64,000 nt of DNA from Rhodococcus sp. NBC_00297. GTDB taxonomy: Bacteria; Actinomycetota; Actinomycetes; Mycobacteriales; Mycobacteriaceae. Each line of letters begins with the position of its first letter. Within the stretch, counting starts at the first letter, position 1. The stretch spans positions 1 through 64,000 of the forward strand of contig NZ_CP108042.1 of the NCBI RefSeq assembly GCF_036173065.1, read 5' to 3'. This document shows positions 25,616 to 35,352 of this stretch, piece by piece. A program made the translations under genes and the position numbers. The notes below the pieces were generated by a model. The model did not search any database, was not told the DNA's origin, and worked only from the letters and a program-made list of their open reading frames with translations.

Positions 25616-26254
25616 TCAGTATCCGCGCGCGATCCATTCCTCGAGATGAGGTGACTCGTCGCCGATCGAGGTCCCGTCGCCGTGACCGGTGTTCACGATC
25701 GTCTCGGGCGGGAGTGCGAACAGACGTTCCCGGATGCTGCCGATGATGGTCGGGAAGTCGGAGTACGACCGCCCGGTGGCGCCCGGTCCACCGGAGAACA
25801 GTGTGTCGCCGCTGAACAGGTGACCGGCTTCCGGGAGGTAAAGGCAACTGGACCCCGGTGAATGACCGGGCGTGTGAATTGCGACCAGTTCGGTCCCTGC
25901 CACTCCGATTTTAGCGCCGTCGTCGAGACTCCAGTAGGAGAAGTCGGGGTGCGATGCTTTCCAGAGCACGTCGTCTGCGGGGTGCAGCAGCACGGGTGCG
26001 TTACAGAGCTCTCCGAGCTGGGGCGCGACCGTCACGTGATCGTTGTGTCCGTGGGTGCACACCACGGCGACGACCTTCCGGCCACCGACGGCGTCGACGA
26101 TCGGGCCGGCGGCGTGAGCGGCATCGATCACCACGACCTCGGAGTCGTCGCCGACGATCCAGATGTTGTTGTCGACGTCCCAGGATCCGCCGTCGAGCTC
26201 GAACGTGCCGGAGGTGACGACCCTTTCGACCCGGAAGCCGGATGGCGTGGTCAC
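25616..26254 (-). CDS. MBL-fold hydrolase paired with mycothiol-dependent formaldehyde dehydrogenase
   Basis: 212 aa from the GTG overlapping the mscR stop (GTGA). The metallo-beta-lactamase motif [10 protein letters not shown] provides the zinc ligands; further ligands are His in HTPGHSPGS, Asp in FSGDTLF and His in NTGHGDG. It resembles glyoxalase II-type thioesterases. Actinobacteria often place this gene directly after S-(hydroxymethyl)mycothiol dehydrogenase, where hydrolysis of S-formylmycothiol to formate and mycothiol is the suggested job. That function is inferred from context. Confidence 0.85.
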   Translation of the reverse strand: MTTPSGFRVERVVTSGTFELDGGSWDVDNNIWIVGDDSEVVVIDAAHAAGPIVDAVGGRKVVAVVCTHGHNDHVTVAPQLGELCNAPVLLHPADDVLWKASHPDFSYWSLDDGAKIGVAGTELVAIHTPGHSPGSSCLYLPEAGHLFSGDTLFSGGPGATGRSYSDFPTIIGSIRERLFALPPETIVNTGHGDGTSIGDESPHLEEWIARGY

Positions 26255-27336
26255 AGAACCACCACCGAACGCAGGACCTGGCCCTTGGCCATGGTGTCGA
26301 ACGCCGCTTCGACGTCGTCGAGCGAGATGCGCTCGGTGACGAACTTCTCGAGGGGCAACCGGCCCTGCTTATAGAGATCGACCAGCATCGGGAAGTCGCG
26401 CTCGGGCAGGCAGTCGCCGTACCAGGACGACTTGAGCGACCCACCGCGGCTGAAGAAGTCGATGAGCGGCATCTCGAGGGTCATCTCCGGCGTCGGGACA
26501 CCGACGAGGACGACGGTGCCGGCGAGGTCGCGGGCGTAGAACGCCTGCTTCCACGTCTCCGGACGCCCGACGGCGTCGATGACGACGTCGGCCCCGAAGC
26601 CGCCGGTCAGTTCCTGGATGGCCTCGACCGCATCCACGTCGGAGGCGTCGACGGTGTGTGTGGCGCCCAGATCGCGAGCCCACTCCAACTTTCCCTTGTC
26701 GCGGTCGACCGCGATGATCGTGCCTGCGCCTGCCAGCCGAGCCCCGGCGATCGCGGCGTTGCCGACGCCGCCGCATCCGATGACGGCGACGGAGTCACCG
26801 CGTCCGACGTTGCCGGTGTTCATCGCCGCGCCGAGGCCTGCCATCACGCCGCAGCCGAGCAGTCCGACGACGGCGGGGTCGGCGGAGGGGTCGACCTTGG
26901 TGCACTGGCCCTCGTGGACGAGCGTCTTGTCCGCGAATGCTCCGATGCCCAGTGCCGGAGACAGTTCGGTTCCGTCCTCGAGCGTCATCGTGCGGGAGGC
27001 GTTGTGGGTGTCGAAGCAGTACCAGGGCTCACCGCGCTTGCAGGCACGACACTGTCCGCACACTGCGCGCCAGTTCAGGACGACGAAGTCTCCGACCTCG
27101 ACGTGTGTCACCGCATCACCGACGGTCTCCACGACACCCGCGGCTTCGTGGCCGAGCAGGAACGGGAACTCGTCGTTGATTCCACCCTCGCGGTAGTGCA
27201 GGTCGGTATGGCACACACCACACGCCTGGATCGTCACCACGACGTCGTTGGGACCGGGATCCGGAACGACGATGGTCTCGATGGACACCGGAGCACCCTT
27301 GCTCCGAGCGACGACAGCACGCACTGTTTGGGGCAT
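26251..27336 (-). CDS. mscR: S-(hydroxymethyl)mycothiol dehydrogenase
   Basis: 361 aa from the ATG at 27336 with GGAGAG upstream; the ORF extends 63 codons further without sense. A zinc-dependent medium-chain dehydrogenase: catalytic zinc motif [15 protein letters not shown] and GHEAAG, structural zinc [18 protein letters not shown] motif [10 protein letters not shown]. The family oxidises the formaldehyde-mycothiol adduct (also nitrosomycothiol). With the MBL gene it forms a formaldehyde-detoxification unit, which makes sense beside Rieske, P450 and TMADH-like demethylation candidates on the island. Confidence 0.9.
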   Translation of the reverse strand: MPQTVRAVVARSKGAPVSIETIVVPDPGPNDVVVTIQACGVCHTDLHYREGGINDEFPFLLGHEAAGVVETVGDAVTHVEVGDFVVLNWRAVCGQCRACKRGEPWYCFDTHNASRTMTLEDGTELSPALGIGAFADKTLVHEGQCTKVDPSADPAVVGLLGCGVMAGLGAAMNTGNVGRGDSVAVIGCGGVGNAAIAGARLAGAGTIIAVDRDKGKLEWARDLGATHTVDASDVDAVEAIQELTGGFGADVVIDAVGRPETWKQAFYARDLAGTVVLVGVPTPEMTLEMPLIDFFSRGGSLKSSWYGDCLPERDFPMLVDLYKQGRLPLEKFVTERISLDDVEAAFDTMAKGQVLRSVVVL

Positions 27337-27692
27337 TTTCTCTCCAAAAAATTGTGGATTGGTTGAGTCGAAGCTGATGTCAGCGGGATTTTCGACGGTC
27401 TTCTGACACGGGCCGGCAACATTACGGGGCTCCATCAACTGCCGAAAGTACCTCCGCGCGCGAAGACCGATCAGTACAGCTAGGCAGACATTCCGTCGGA
27501 GTGCCTTCCCTTTGCCTATGAGCACGCGCTCCGCACGAATGGGCCGTTCAGTTCTTCGGAGAACATTGCCCAGGCCAGTTCATCGCTTGTCGGCACCGTG
27601 GGGATTGACCCGCGCGGTGACACGAGATTGGCCACGCCTCACTTTCCCCCGACTCTCTGTGTTGCAGAGACTTTTAACGACGGTTGACCGAA
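27337..27692. other. Leader region of mscR, no gene
   Basis: About 355 bases between the aldolase gene end and mscR start, both on the - strand. The AT-richer part next to the mscR start (27340-27380) probably carries its promoter. No hairpin or conserved ORF was seen. Confidence 0.4.
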
Positions 27693-28739
27693 TCATGTTC
27701 GAGATGCCACCAAGTCGAGGGCGATGTCGGTTATCAGGTCCTCTTGGCCACCGACCAACCCTCGTTCGCCGACTGCCATAAGGATGGTTCGGGTGTCGAG
27801 TCCGTACTGCTTGGCTGCAGCTTCGGCGTGGCGCAGAAAGCTCGAGTAGACACCTGCATAGCCGAGTGTGAGAGTCTCACGGTCGACCTGCACGGGTCGA
27901 TCCTGCAACGGACGCACGATGTCGTCGGCGGCATCCTGCAGACCGAACAGGTCGCAGTTGTGCTTCCACCCGTACAGGTCCGCGACCGCCACGAAGGGCT
28001 CGATCGGGCAATTGCCGGCACCGGCACCGTGTCCTGCCAGCGACGCGTCGACGCGTGTGACACCTTCCTCCACCGCGGCGATGGAATTGGCCACTGACAA
28101 CGACAGGTTCTGGTGAGCGTGGATCCCGATCTGCGTGTCCGCATCAAGTACATCGCGGTAGGCGCGTACCCGCTCACGAACCCCGTCCATCGTCAACCGC
28201 CCACCGGAGTCGGTGACGTAGACACACTGCGCGCCGTAGGACTCCATCAGCTTTGCCTGGTCCGCCAGCTGTGCGGGCTCGGCGAGATGGGACATCATCA
28301 AGAACCCGGCAACATCCATTCCGAGTTCGCGTGCTTTCTGGATGTGCTGCGCAGCCACATCCGCTTCCGTGCAGTGCGTTGCGACTCTTACCGAGGTCAC
28401 TCCCAGTTTGTATGCGTGCTCGAGCTCGGTGACGGTTCCGACTCCCGGAAGCAGCAACGTTGTCAGCTTCGCCCGGTGCACGACCGCAGCGGCGGCCTCG
28501 ATCCATTCCCAGTCAGTGTTACTACCGGGACCGTACGTCAAGCTATGGCCCGCGAGACCGTCACCGTGTGTCACCTCGATGGCATCGACCCCGGCGCTGT
28601 CGAGGGCGCTGGCAACACGGGCAACATTCTCGGGGCTGATGCGATGTCGCATGGCATGCATGCCGTCACGAAGAGTGACGTCCTGAATGTAGAGCGCGGC
28701 GCCGTCCGTCACGTTGGGCCGGGCTGTCGTCTCGCTCAT
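27693..28739 (-). CDS. 4-hydroxy-2-oxovalerate aldolase
   Basis: 348 aa from the ATG at 28739 (GGAGAAAG upstream), overlapping the dehydrogenase stop (ATGA). HMGL-like TIM barrel: [17 protein letters not shown] near the N-terminus holds the metal and catalytic residues, with [15 protein letters not shown] and [14 protein letters not shown] later, as in DmpG/BphI/HsaF. It splits 4-hydroxy-2-oxovalerate into pyruvate and acetaldehyde and channels the aldehyde to its partner dehydrogenase, encoded directly upstream. Last gene of the lower meta-cleavage operon. Confidence 0.94.
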   Translation of the reverse strand: MSETTARPNVTDGAALYIQDVTLRDGMHAMRHRISPENVARVASALDSAGVDAIEVTHGDGLAGHSLTYGPGSNTDWEWIEAAAAVVHRAKLTTLLLPGVGTVTELEHAYKLGVTSVRVATHCTEADVAAQHIQKARELGMDVAGFLMMSHLAEPAQLADQAKLMESYGAQCVYVTDSGGRLTMDGVRERVRAYRDVLDADTQIGIHAHQNLSLSVANSIAAVEEGVTRVDASLAGHGAGAGNCPIEPFVAVADLYGWKHNCDLFGLQDAADDIVRPLQDRPVQVDRETLTLGYAGVYSSFLRHAEAAAKQYGLDTRTILMAVGERGLVGGQEDLITDIALDLVASRT

Positions 28740-29680
28740 CGCGCTTTCTCCATGTTGTTCTCGGCGATTTTCTCCGCAACCTGTATGGCGGCGGAGGTCA
28801 TGATGTCGAGGTTTCCTGCATAGGCTGGGAGGTAGTGGGCGGCGCCTTCGACTTCGAGAAAAACGGACACCTTCCACAAGTTCGGGCCTCTGTCGATGCC
28901 TCCGGTCAGGGTTCTGACAGACTCCGCGTCGTCGAGGCGTGCGAACTGGACCTCCTGTTTGAGTCTGTAACCGGGGACGTACGCCGATACTTTTCCAACC
29001 ATGTTCTGAATTGATCTGCGGATTTCCTCCTGGTCAGGATCGGAGACGAGCAGGAGGACGGTGTCACGCATGATGAGCGGGGGTTCTGCTGGGTTCAGGA
29101 CGATGATGGCTTTGCCGTACGCGGCGCCACCCACCTCAACGATTGCCTCGGAGGTAGTTTCGGTGAACTCGTCGATGTTCGCGCGGGTACCAGGTCCCGC
29201 AGATTTCGACGCGATGGAGGCCACGATCTCCGCGTAATGAACGGAGGTGACCGCGGAGACAGCCGCCACGATTGGAATGGTGGCCTGACCACCGCAGGTC
29301 ACCATGTTCACATCGGTTGCCCCGAGATGTTCGTCGAGATTGACTGCCGGCACTACGTACGGACCGATCGCTGCAGGAGTCAGGTCGATCAAGCGCTTGT
29401 CGTGCGGCCGGAGGGCTTGTTCGTTGGCCAGGTGCGCTTTCGCAGAAGTGGAATCGAAGATGATGTCGATGTCGTCGAAGTCATGGTGTTCGATGAGACC
29501 CTGCACGCCGGAATCGACAGTGTCGATCCCCATGCGACGGGCGCGCGCCAGACCGTCGGAGGCTGGATCGATACCGACGAGCACGGCGATCTCGAGGTTC
29601 TGTGCAACGCGTTTCAACTTGATGACGAGATCGGTGCCGATGTTGCCTGATCCGATCACTGCGACCTTGGACTTACTCAT
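28736..29680 (-). CDS. Acylating acetaldehyde dehydrogenase
   Basis: 314 aa, the usual length of DmpF/BphJ/HsaG. N-terminal Rossmann motif [14 protein letters not shown]; the catalytic Cys is in [14 protein letters not shown] near residue 130. Converts acetaldehyde, NAD and CoA to acetyl-CoA in complex with the aldolase. The ATGA overlap with the aldolase gene supports the fixed complex. Acetyl-CoA made here could feed the malate synthase G encoded at 58559. Confidence 0.94.
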   Translation of the reverse strand: MSKSKVAVIGSGNIGTDLVIKLKRVAQNLEIAVLVGIDPASDGLARARRMGIDTVDSGVQGLIEHHDFDDIDIIFDSTSAKAHLANEQALRPHDKRLIDLTPAAIGPYVVPAVNLDEHLGATDVNMVTCGGQATIPIVAAVSAVTSVHYAEIVASIASKSAGPGTRANIDEFTETTSEAIVEVGGAAYGKAIIVLNPAEPPLIMRDTVLLLVSDPDQEEIRRSIQNMVGKVSAYVPGYRLKQEVQFARLDDAESVRTLTGGIDRGPNLWKVSVFLEVEGAAHYLPAYAGNLDIMTSAAIQVAEKIAENNMEKAR

Positions 29681-29716
29681 ATGGTCCTCACGTGCCTTTC
29701 GAAACCTGCGGGGGGG

Positions 29717-30508
29717 TCATTTTGTGAATGTCGCTGTCACGTCGCCGACGCCGACGATGGAAGCGTGAAAAGTAGAACCGCGGGTCACGGAGACCATCGG
29801 GCCGAGTGCGCCGGACAGAACGACTTCGCCCGCGCGGAGGGCACTTCCGTACTCGATACTTGTGTTCGCCAGCCACGCGAGTGCCTCCCACGGGCTGCCG
29901 AGACAGTCCGAACCCCGTCCTTCCGATACGAGTTCGCCGTCGGCTGTCATCGTCATCGTGACGTCGGCCAGATTCGGAACAGCGGTGCGATCAACACGGT
30001 CCCCCAACACGTACAGGCCCGACGAGGCGTTGTCGGCAATCGTGTCAGCGAGACTGATGTCCCAATCCGAAATACGACTGTCGACGATCTCGAACGACGC
30101 GAACACCGTACTCACAGATGACTGCACCCTCTCGGCGGTGGTCGGCTCCTCGATGTCCGAAGCGAGGAGAAAGCCGATCTCCGCTTCGATACGGGGCTGC
30201 AGTAGCCTGTCGAACGCGATCGCACCCACATCCGAGACGTCGAAATCGTCCAGGAGGACACCGAAGTCCGGCTGATCCACTCCCAATTGCGCCTGTACGG
30301 CCTTCGATGTGAGTCCGATTTTGCGACCCACGATTAGGCGACCCGAGCGAACCAGAGAGTCGACGTTGCGGGACTGCACAAGATACGCAGCTCCGACGTC
30401 GTCGCGCCCGATCAGGTCTCGCACCGGAGCACAGGGCGTTCGAACTCTGGCTGCGTGGGCCAGACGATCGGCAGCAACTTCGATCGCGTGGGATCCGACT
30501 GGTGTCAT
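29717..30508 (-). CDS. 2-hydroxypenta-2,4-dienoate hydratase family protein
   Basis: 263 aa from the ATG at 30508 (ATG at 30532 is an alternative). It has the fumarylacetoacetate-hydrolase-like fold: VGRKIGLTSKAVQAQLGV and PDFGVLLDD, the metal-binding acidic pair in RIEAEIGFLLASDI, and DWDISLADTIADNASSG, as in MhpD/BphH/HsaE. It hydrates 2-hydroxypenta-2,4-dienoate to 4-hydroxy-2-oxovalerate. First gene of a three-gene operon with the dehydrogenase and aldolase, divergent from the IclR gene with only about 40 bases between them. Confidence 0.92.
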   Translation of the reverse strand: MTPVGSHAIEVAADRLAHAARVRTPCAPVRDLIGRDDVGAAYLVQSRNVDSLVRSGRLIVGRKIGLTSKAVQAQLGVDQPDFGVLLDDFDVSDVGAIAFDRLLQPRIEAEIGFLLASDIEEPTTAERVQSSVSTVFASFEIVDSRISDWDISLADTIADNASSGLYVLGDRVDRTAVPNLADVTMTMTADGELVSEGRGSDCLGSPWEALAWLANTSIEYGSALRAGEVVLSGALGPMVSVTRGSTFHASIVGVGDVTATFTK

Positions 30509-30546
30509 GAGCTCGAAGCTATCCCCGCCCATACAGCAGCGATAGG

Positions 30547-31329
30547 ATGTGTCCCATGAAACGGGATGCGTTGTCCTTGTTGCAGCGTTCAGCCTTGATC
30601 TTGGACGTGTTCCCGGGCGGCACGGCGTTGAGTCTCGCCGAGGTGTCCGTTCGAACGGGTCTGCCCCGATCGACCACTCACCGACTGTTGAGCGCTCTCG
30701 TCGGGCTCGGCTGGATCTCTCGCCACGGCAACACATTCGAACTTGGCATGGCCCTGTTCGAACTTGGGGAGAGAGTAGGGTTGAAGCATCGGCTGCGTAC
30801 TGCCGCGATGCCGTTCATGCAGGATCTCTTCGCGGTGACGGAGCAGACCGTCCATCTGGCGGTGCGCGACGGACACGACGCAGTATACGTTGAGAAGATC
30901 CACGGCCATTCCTCACTCCCGCTGCCATCTCAGATCGGCGGACGACTACCGCTGACCTGCACAGCGGTCGGCAAGGCATTGCTTGCTTCGGAGACCGCAG
31001 AAGTACAGGCAGAGATTCTGATGAGGCCATTGCGCCGGTACACGACGCATTCGATCGTCGATCCGCAGATGCTCGTCCGGCAACTAGCAGCTGCTCGACG
31101 GTCGGGTGTCGCGACTGAACGAGAAGAGGCAGCGCTGGGGGGTTGCTGTTTGGCGGCACCAGTTGTGGTGGCCGGCTCACCCATAGCCGCGTTGTCGGTA
31201 TCGGTTCCCACACAGGACTTCGCCCCGGAGATGCTGGCTCCGGCCGTACGAACTGCAGCATTGGCCCTCGGAAGGGTACTCGCGCGCACGCCACCGGAAA
31301 CCGAGCCGCAAGACTTCGCTCACAAGTGA
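30547..31329 (+). CDS. IclR-family transcriptional regulator
   Basis: 260 aa (ATG at 30556 is also possible). N-terminal winged helix: LSLAEVSVRTGLPRSTTHRL followed by RHGNTFELG. C-terminal IclR effector domain: VYVEKIHGHSSLPL, TCTAVGKALLA, REEAALGGCCLAAPV. The gene is divergent from the hydratase operon and the start codons are so close that promoters must overlap, so it most likely controls that operon. A pathway intermediate is the likely effector (inference). Confidence 0.9.
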   Translation: MCPMKRDALSLLQRSALILDVFPGGTALSLAEVSVRTGLPRSTTHRLLSALVGLGWISRHGNTFELGMALFELGERVGLKHRLRTAAMPFMQDLFAVTEQTVHLAVRDGHDAVYVEKIHGHSSLPLPSQIGGRLPLTCTAVGKALLASETAEVQAEILMRPLRRYTTHSIVDPQMLVRQLAAARRSGVATEREEAALGGCCLAAPVVVAGSPIAALSVSVPTQDFAPEMLAPAVRTAALALGRVLARTPPETEPQDFAHK

Positions 31330-31737
31330 GAGATTTCGGGCGGGTCTGTGAATCGACCGGCGAACGCTCGGTAGAACCGCCTCACGACCTTCGGGCCACT
31401 CTCCGTCTGAGACCTCGAGCGCGTCGAACTACACGCCGAGTGAGCTACATGGCCGCGGGTTGACGTATCGCACGAGGGTTTCAGCTCAGACCTGACTTTT
31501 CATGACCCTTCGCTCACACCGGCATGTAAACATCAGATCACTTGTAGTCCGTTGTGACGAGGGTTACAGTGCAAACGTTATACATTGCATCATGCGTGAT
31601 TCGCTCGGTAGACGGGATGCTGTCGCGGTCACGCGGACGGTACTTAGGTCCATTTTTTGGCGCACTGTCGCGCGATCCACCCCCCATCACACTTCGAAGA
31701 CGCCAGGCGGCGTCCACGTCCTCCAGGAGGAGTACAG
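31330..31737 (+). promoter_or_regulatory. Leader region of the APC permease gene with candidate operator at 31578-31595
   Basis: No gene is supported in these 408 bases. At 31578-31595 the sequence TTATACATTGCATCATGC contains TGCAT words of the recurring AT-rich element found near other catabolic promoters (for example 51824, 57268). The distance from the start codon (about 140 bases) implies a long leader if transcription begins there. Confidence 0.4.
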
Positions 31738-33177
31738 ATGGCACATCCATCCACAGCGGAAGACAATCCGGGTCCTGAACTCAACGGTCACACAGAGGAC
31801 GCAGTCGGTCAGACCCAGCTCGCGCAGGGCGTCATCTCACCCAAACGCGCCCTATTCTTTGCCCTCTCCGGGCTTGCTCTACCGGTGATTCTTGCAGCTC
31901 AGGGCGCCACTATGGCTTACTCGTCTGCGTGGAGCTCGTGGCTCGCCATGCTTGTCGGCACAGTGATCGTCGGAACCCTGGCGATCATCGTTGCGCGTTA
32001 TGCACGCCGCCATCTTGCGACGGGCTCCCTGATGTCGTACGTCAACCTCGAATCGGGAGAGCGTCTCGGCTCCCTCGTGGGCGTATGCCTGATGGTCGGA
32101 TACGCATGCATGTTGACGGTGTTCTCGGCGAACATGCTGGTGTACCTCGTCAGCTTCGTCAACAGCATCAGCAGTATCGAAGTGAATAATCACTTCGCAC
32201 AGGTCGTCATCGCGGCTGCACTACTGGCTTTCGGCTACTGGTTGGTGCAACGCGGAGTGTCGGTGTCCGTGAACGTTGCCGTCGTTCTGGGCTGGATCGG
32301 CATGCCGTTCATCGTCTACTGCATCATCGCCGCGGTCGCGCATCGCGGCCTCGACTTGACGCCTCAGCTGCAGCTGCAGGACTTCTCGCTCGCGTTGTTC
32401 CTGCCCGGCGTGGTCCTGGCCTTCGGCATCTTCTCCGGGTTCGAAGGCTTTACTGCACTGGCGATGGAAACGGCTAATCCCCGACGAACCATTCCTCCGA
32501 TCCTCAGAGCCGTCGTGGTGTGTGGTGGCCTCGTCGGAGTCGTCGGAATCCTACTCACTCTGCCCATCATGATGGAGAACCTGGACACTCTCACCGAGGG
32601 GAGCTCGCCGTTGTCCATTCTCGCCGACGAGGGCAATGTCGCTATCATCGGCTCGATTGCCGACGCTTTGATCTTCCTGACCAGTATGGGTTCCTTGATC
32701 GTATTCATCAGCGCTGCAGGGCGAATCGTAGGGACCGCCGCTCAGGACGGCATGCTTCCCCGGTCACTCGCCCACATCGATCCCAAACGTCATACGCCCG
32801 CTCGCGCGACTGCGGCGATCTGCATACTCTCGATCATCGTTCTTGCGGTGTTCGTGCTAGTCATTGGCCGGCCTATGTTCACCACGTTCATCGATCTTTT
32901 CACCATGAGTTCGTACTCCTGGCTCGTTGCCTATGTGATAGTTGCTGTCGTCGGCATCATGGACTCGGTTCGCAGGCGAGACATCGGCTTCGGCGCAGTG
33001 TCTGTTCTGGGTCTGCTGGGAACCGGCTTCATCATCGCGTATTCGATTGCGGAGGCCGAGGGTGCGAGCGCTGGTCTCGTGTGGACCGTTCTGGGAACAA
33101 TCGCCGTATTGTGGTGCGCCGGCCTGATAGCACGCCGCAATGAGCACCGACCGGACGCAGCGGACCAACTGATCTGA
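31738..33177 (+). CDS. APC-superfamily amino acid/amine permease
   Basis: 479 aa from the ATG at 31738 with a strong CCAGGAGGAG site; the longer ORF upstream is not needed. After a 40-residue polar N-terminus there are about 12 TM helices; helix 1 has ALFFALSGLALPVILAAQGA, and FGIFSGFEGFTALAMETANP near the middle is the conserved APC helix 6-loop segment. A proton-coupled importer of an amino acid, amine or related cation. Its place at the head of the accessory cluster suggests it brings in the cluster substrate, which would then carry an amino group (inference). Confidence 0.88.
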   Translation: MAHPSTAEDNPGPELNGHTEDAVGQTQLAQGVISPKRALFFALSGLALPVILAAQGATMAYSSAWSSWLAMLVGTVIVGTLAIIVARYARRHLATGSLMSYVNLESGERLGSLVGVCLMVGYACMLTVFSANMLVYLVSFVNSISSIEVNNHFAQVVIAAALLAFGYWLVQRGVSVSVNVAVVLGWIGMPFIVYCIIAAVAHRGLDLTPQLQLQDFSLALFLPGVVLAFGIFSGFEGFTALAMETANPRRTIPPILRAVVVCGGLVGVVGILLTLPIMMENLDTLTEGSSPLSILADEGNVAIIGSIADALIFLTSMGSLIVFISAAGRIVGTAAQDGMLPRSLAHIDPKRHTPARATAAICILSIIVLAVFVLVIGRPMFTTFIDLFTMSSYSWLVAYVIVAVVGIMDSVRRRDIGFGAVSVLGLLGTGFIIAYSIAEAEGASAGLVWTVLGTIAVLWCAGLIARRNEHRPDAADQLI

Positions 33178-33202
33178 GCGTGCGGGCCAGTCTCGTCCTC
33201 AC

Positions 33203-33220
33203 AGATTGTAGAATGCATAC
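33203..33220 (+). promoter_or_regulatory. Recurring AT-rich element / -10 candidate upstream of ferritin-like gene A
   Basis: AGATTGTAGAATGCATAC; the first 13 bases are identical to the element at 43956. TAGAAT could serve as a -10 hexamer, with the GTG start 45 bases downstream. See the finding on the shared element. Confidence 0.4.
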
Positions 33221-33260
33221 CGTAATGCTTTTTCGCCTGAGGTCAACAAGAAGGAGTCAC

Positions 33261-33746
33261 GTGACCATCGATCTCGAATCGAACAGCTCCACACTGAAGT
33301 CAGCTTTTGTGGCGGAACTCTATGGTGCTGTGATCAGCAGCGAAGCCGCATGGGAGGCCGTCAAGACACACGTATCGGCACAAGAGCACGAGCGGGCAGC
33401 GGATGCGCTGGTAGCGGTCGAGAAGGCGAAGGCGCAAGCTCTTCGACCGCTGCTGACCGCCCGCGGGATCGAAATCGATGAGCAGGCTGCCCGAGACCGC
33501 GGCCGCGGATGGGGCGCCTTGTACCCTCAGGTCGAAAACTGGAGGCAGTTCTGGACCGGCTGGATCCCATCCACTGAACCATGGCTCAGGGGCATGGAAT
33601 TTCTCCAGTCCATCTCGGACGAGGACGATCGCACGGGCGTGTCCTCCTTGATTCGGTACGAAGAGTGCCTCCTCGACTTCGCACGCCTGGAAAGCACAGG
33701 TGCAGACGGCGGTACGGCGCTGCTCGAGTCGGTCATCAGCGAGTAA
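33261..33746 (+). CDS. Small helical protein A (ferritin-like pattern, paralogue of 38265)
   Basis: 161 aa from the GTG at 33261, preceded by AAGAAGGAG. Four long helices are predicted. Helix 1 has AELYGA with a Glu, helix 2 ends in VEKAKAQALRPLL, helix 3 is Trp-rich, and helix 4 has RYEECLLDFARLES. The same landmarks in the same order occur in protein B at 38265 (GEVFGA, LEVQTQQSVRPLL, DHEIVLIDYASKEA). Spaced acidic residues on a four-helix bundle recall ferritin-like di-iron proteins, but the classical ExxH pairs are not clear, so metal binding is only a possibility. No named family recognised. It follows the permease gene and ends at a 21-bp hairpin. Confidence 0.6.
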   Translation: MTIDLESNSSTLKSAFVAELYGAVISSEAAWEAVKTHVSAQEHERAADALVAVEKAKAQALRPLLTARGIEIDEQAARDRGRGWGALYPQVENWRQFWTGWIPSTEPWLRGMEFLQSISDEDDRTGVSSLIRYEECLLDFARLESTGADGGTALLESVISE

Positions 33747-33762
33747 GCACTCCGTTCATTTC

Positions 33763-33820
33763 CTGCACTATTGCCCTCCGCTCGCGCTCGTTCGTCACAG
33801 AGCGGAGGGCAATAGTGCAG
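33763..33820. terminator. Perfect 21-bp inverted repeat between convergent genes
   Basis: Bases 33763-33783 and 33800-33820 are exact reverse complements with a 16-base loop. It lies between protein A and the convergent LuxR gene, so it probably terminates both. Confidence 0.8.
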
Positions 33821-33864
33821 CGAGGCGGACCACCTCGACCGACATCTCGTGACGCACCTCTGGC

Positions 33865-35145
33865 TCAACCGTCTATGACGAGGCCAGCTCGGACGCCGAG
33901 TAGTCCCGCTTCGCCGCGATTGCCCACTTCTAGTTTCTTGAGGATATTGGCGACGTGAAACTTCACAGTGCTCTCACTGATCGCGAGCTCCGTTGCAATC
34001 GGTTTATTGCGCATTCCACGTGCGAGGCGCGCCAACACATCGAGCTCCCGACGGTTCAGGTTCGCGATCATCTGATCGTCGGCTCTCGCTATAGGAGCAT
34101 CGAGCGGTAGAGACAGCGCGACTCGGCTACCCCAGCCGGCCACCACCTCGACGTCCATAATCCCCCGAAGCATTGCGAGTCGGGACGACAACTGTCGAAT
34201 CAGACCGTCACGATCGACACCGCCGCCCCCATTGTCGCGTACCTCGACAAGCACATGCTTACCGTCGCAACCCCACTGCACTCGCAAGCGCGTCAACGAC
34301 TCCTGCGCGGCAAATGCCAATACGATGGCCTTGCCCATGGCTCTCGCCGCATGTGCGATTTCTCCGGGGAGAGCCCTCCCATCAGCTGGAGGTTGTACGT
34401 ACTCTACTTCGACACTTTTGTGACGCAACAGAGATCGCAGTTCGACCACCAGACTCGCGAACGCAGTCGCTACTGCCTCCTCTGACAACTCCTGATCGAC
34501 TGCGCCTGCGGCCCGCACCGCTATCAACGCAGATGACGCAGTGTCGCTCGCGATCAACCGCGCACGTTCGTCGGTAAGGCGACTCGACCGAAGAGTGTCG
34601 AGTATCGCTGACAATGCGGCTTCATGGACCTCGGTCAGCTCGGCGATGGTACGGGCTCGTTCCGTCGTCGCTGCACGCGACTCTGCCAGATAGTCCGGAC
34701 TGGCCTGAGCCACCTGTTGACGAATCGATGTCGCAACTAGTCCGAAAGGAGCGTTCAAGTAAGATGCGTCGACCGAACGCGCACGGATTCGAGGGTTCAC
34801 CAAAACCAGGAGAGTGTCAGTGACATCAAGAATGGCTGCAACCGAGACCATCCTACGACCCAGTAGCGCCTCACCTTGGTACATCTGTGCGACAGCTACA
34901 TAAGCCTTGATGGCATCAAGCTCGCTGATTGTCACAGCGTTCACGATGTCCGGATCGCCTGATACTTTACGTGGTCTACCTGTGCATTCCTTGGTAAAGA
35001 TAATCAGCGCATCATGCGCGCAGGATGACGCCAGGTAATCCGAGAATCGTTGCGCAATGCTGGGCAACGGCCCAGAAACGACCCTCCCGATGGCGACCAT
35101 ATGTTCTACGGGGTCTTGCGAGTGCAATCTCGCAGCTACCATCAT
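33865..35145 (-). CDS. LuxR-type regulator with a histidine-kinase-like ATPase domain
   Basis: 426 aa. The C-terminal 65 residues are a LuxR/NarL HTH ([16 protein letters not shown], then [19 protein letters not shown]). Residues of about 270-350 look like a HATPase_c fold: [19 protein letters not shown] in the N-box position, [16 protein letters not shown] as the G1 box, and [13 protein letters not shown] as a degenerate G2 region. No phospho-acceptor His box or receiver domain is evident. The fusion of a kinase-type ATPase to an HTH on one chain suggests a one-component sensor, with ATP binding gating DNA binding (inference). Likely regulator of the neighbouring cluster. Confidence 0.8.
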   Translation of the reverse strand: MMVAARLHSQDPVEHMVAIGRVVSGPLPSIAQRFSDYLASSCAHDALIIFTKECTGRPRKVSGDPDIVNAVTISELDAIKAYVAVAQMYQGEALLGRRMVSVAAILDVTDTLLVLVNPRIRARSVDASYLNAPFGLVATSIRQQVAQASPDYLAESRAATTERARTIAELTEVHEAALSAILDTLRSSRLTDERARLIASDTASSALIAVRAAGAVDQELSEEAVATAFASLVVELRSLLRHKSVEVEYVQPPADGRALPGEIAHAARAMGKAIVLAFAAQESLTRLRVQWGCDGKHVLVEVRDNGGGGVDRDGLIRQLSSRLAMLRGIMDVEVVAGWGSRVALSLPLDAPIARADDQMIANLNRRELDVLARLARGMRNKPIATELAISESTVKFHVANILKKLEVGNRGEAGLLGVRAGLVIDG

Positions 35146-35243
35146 GCCATCCTAGGTGGTGCGTCGATATTGGTTGTGCCGAACATTCCAACACAGCACC
35201 CTGACGCTCGACCGACGTGTTCATTGCGGAATGTTCGTGAGCA

Positions 35244-35278
35244 CGCTTGGTCCGGCCACGAGAGCTCCGGACCAAGCG
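35244..35278. terminator. 12-bp stem hairpin downstream of ald
   Basis: CGCTTGGTCCGG at 35244-35255 pairs with 35267-35278 around an 11-base loop. It lies about 75 bases beyond the ald stop on the - strand and just upstream of the LuxR gene. Confidence 0.6.
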
Positions 35279-35352
35279 CTCGGGATTATTCACAAGGGCC
35301 TTACGGCCTGCCCTGATACTGCTCAGCTCGTACCCGTCAAGATTCTCTGGAG

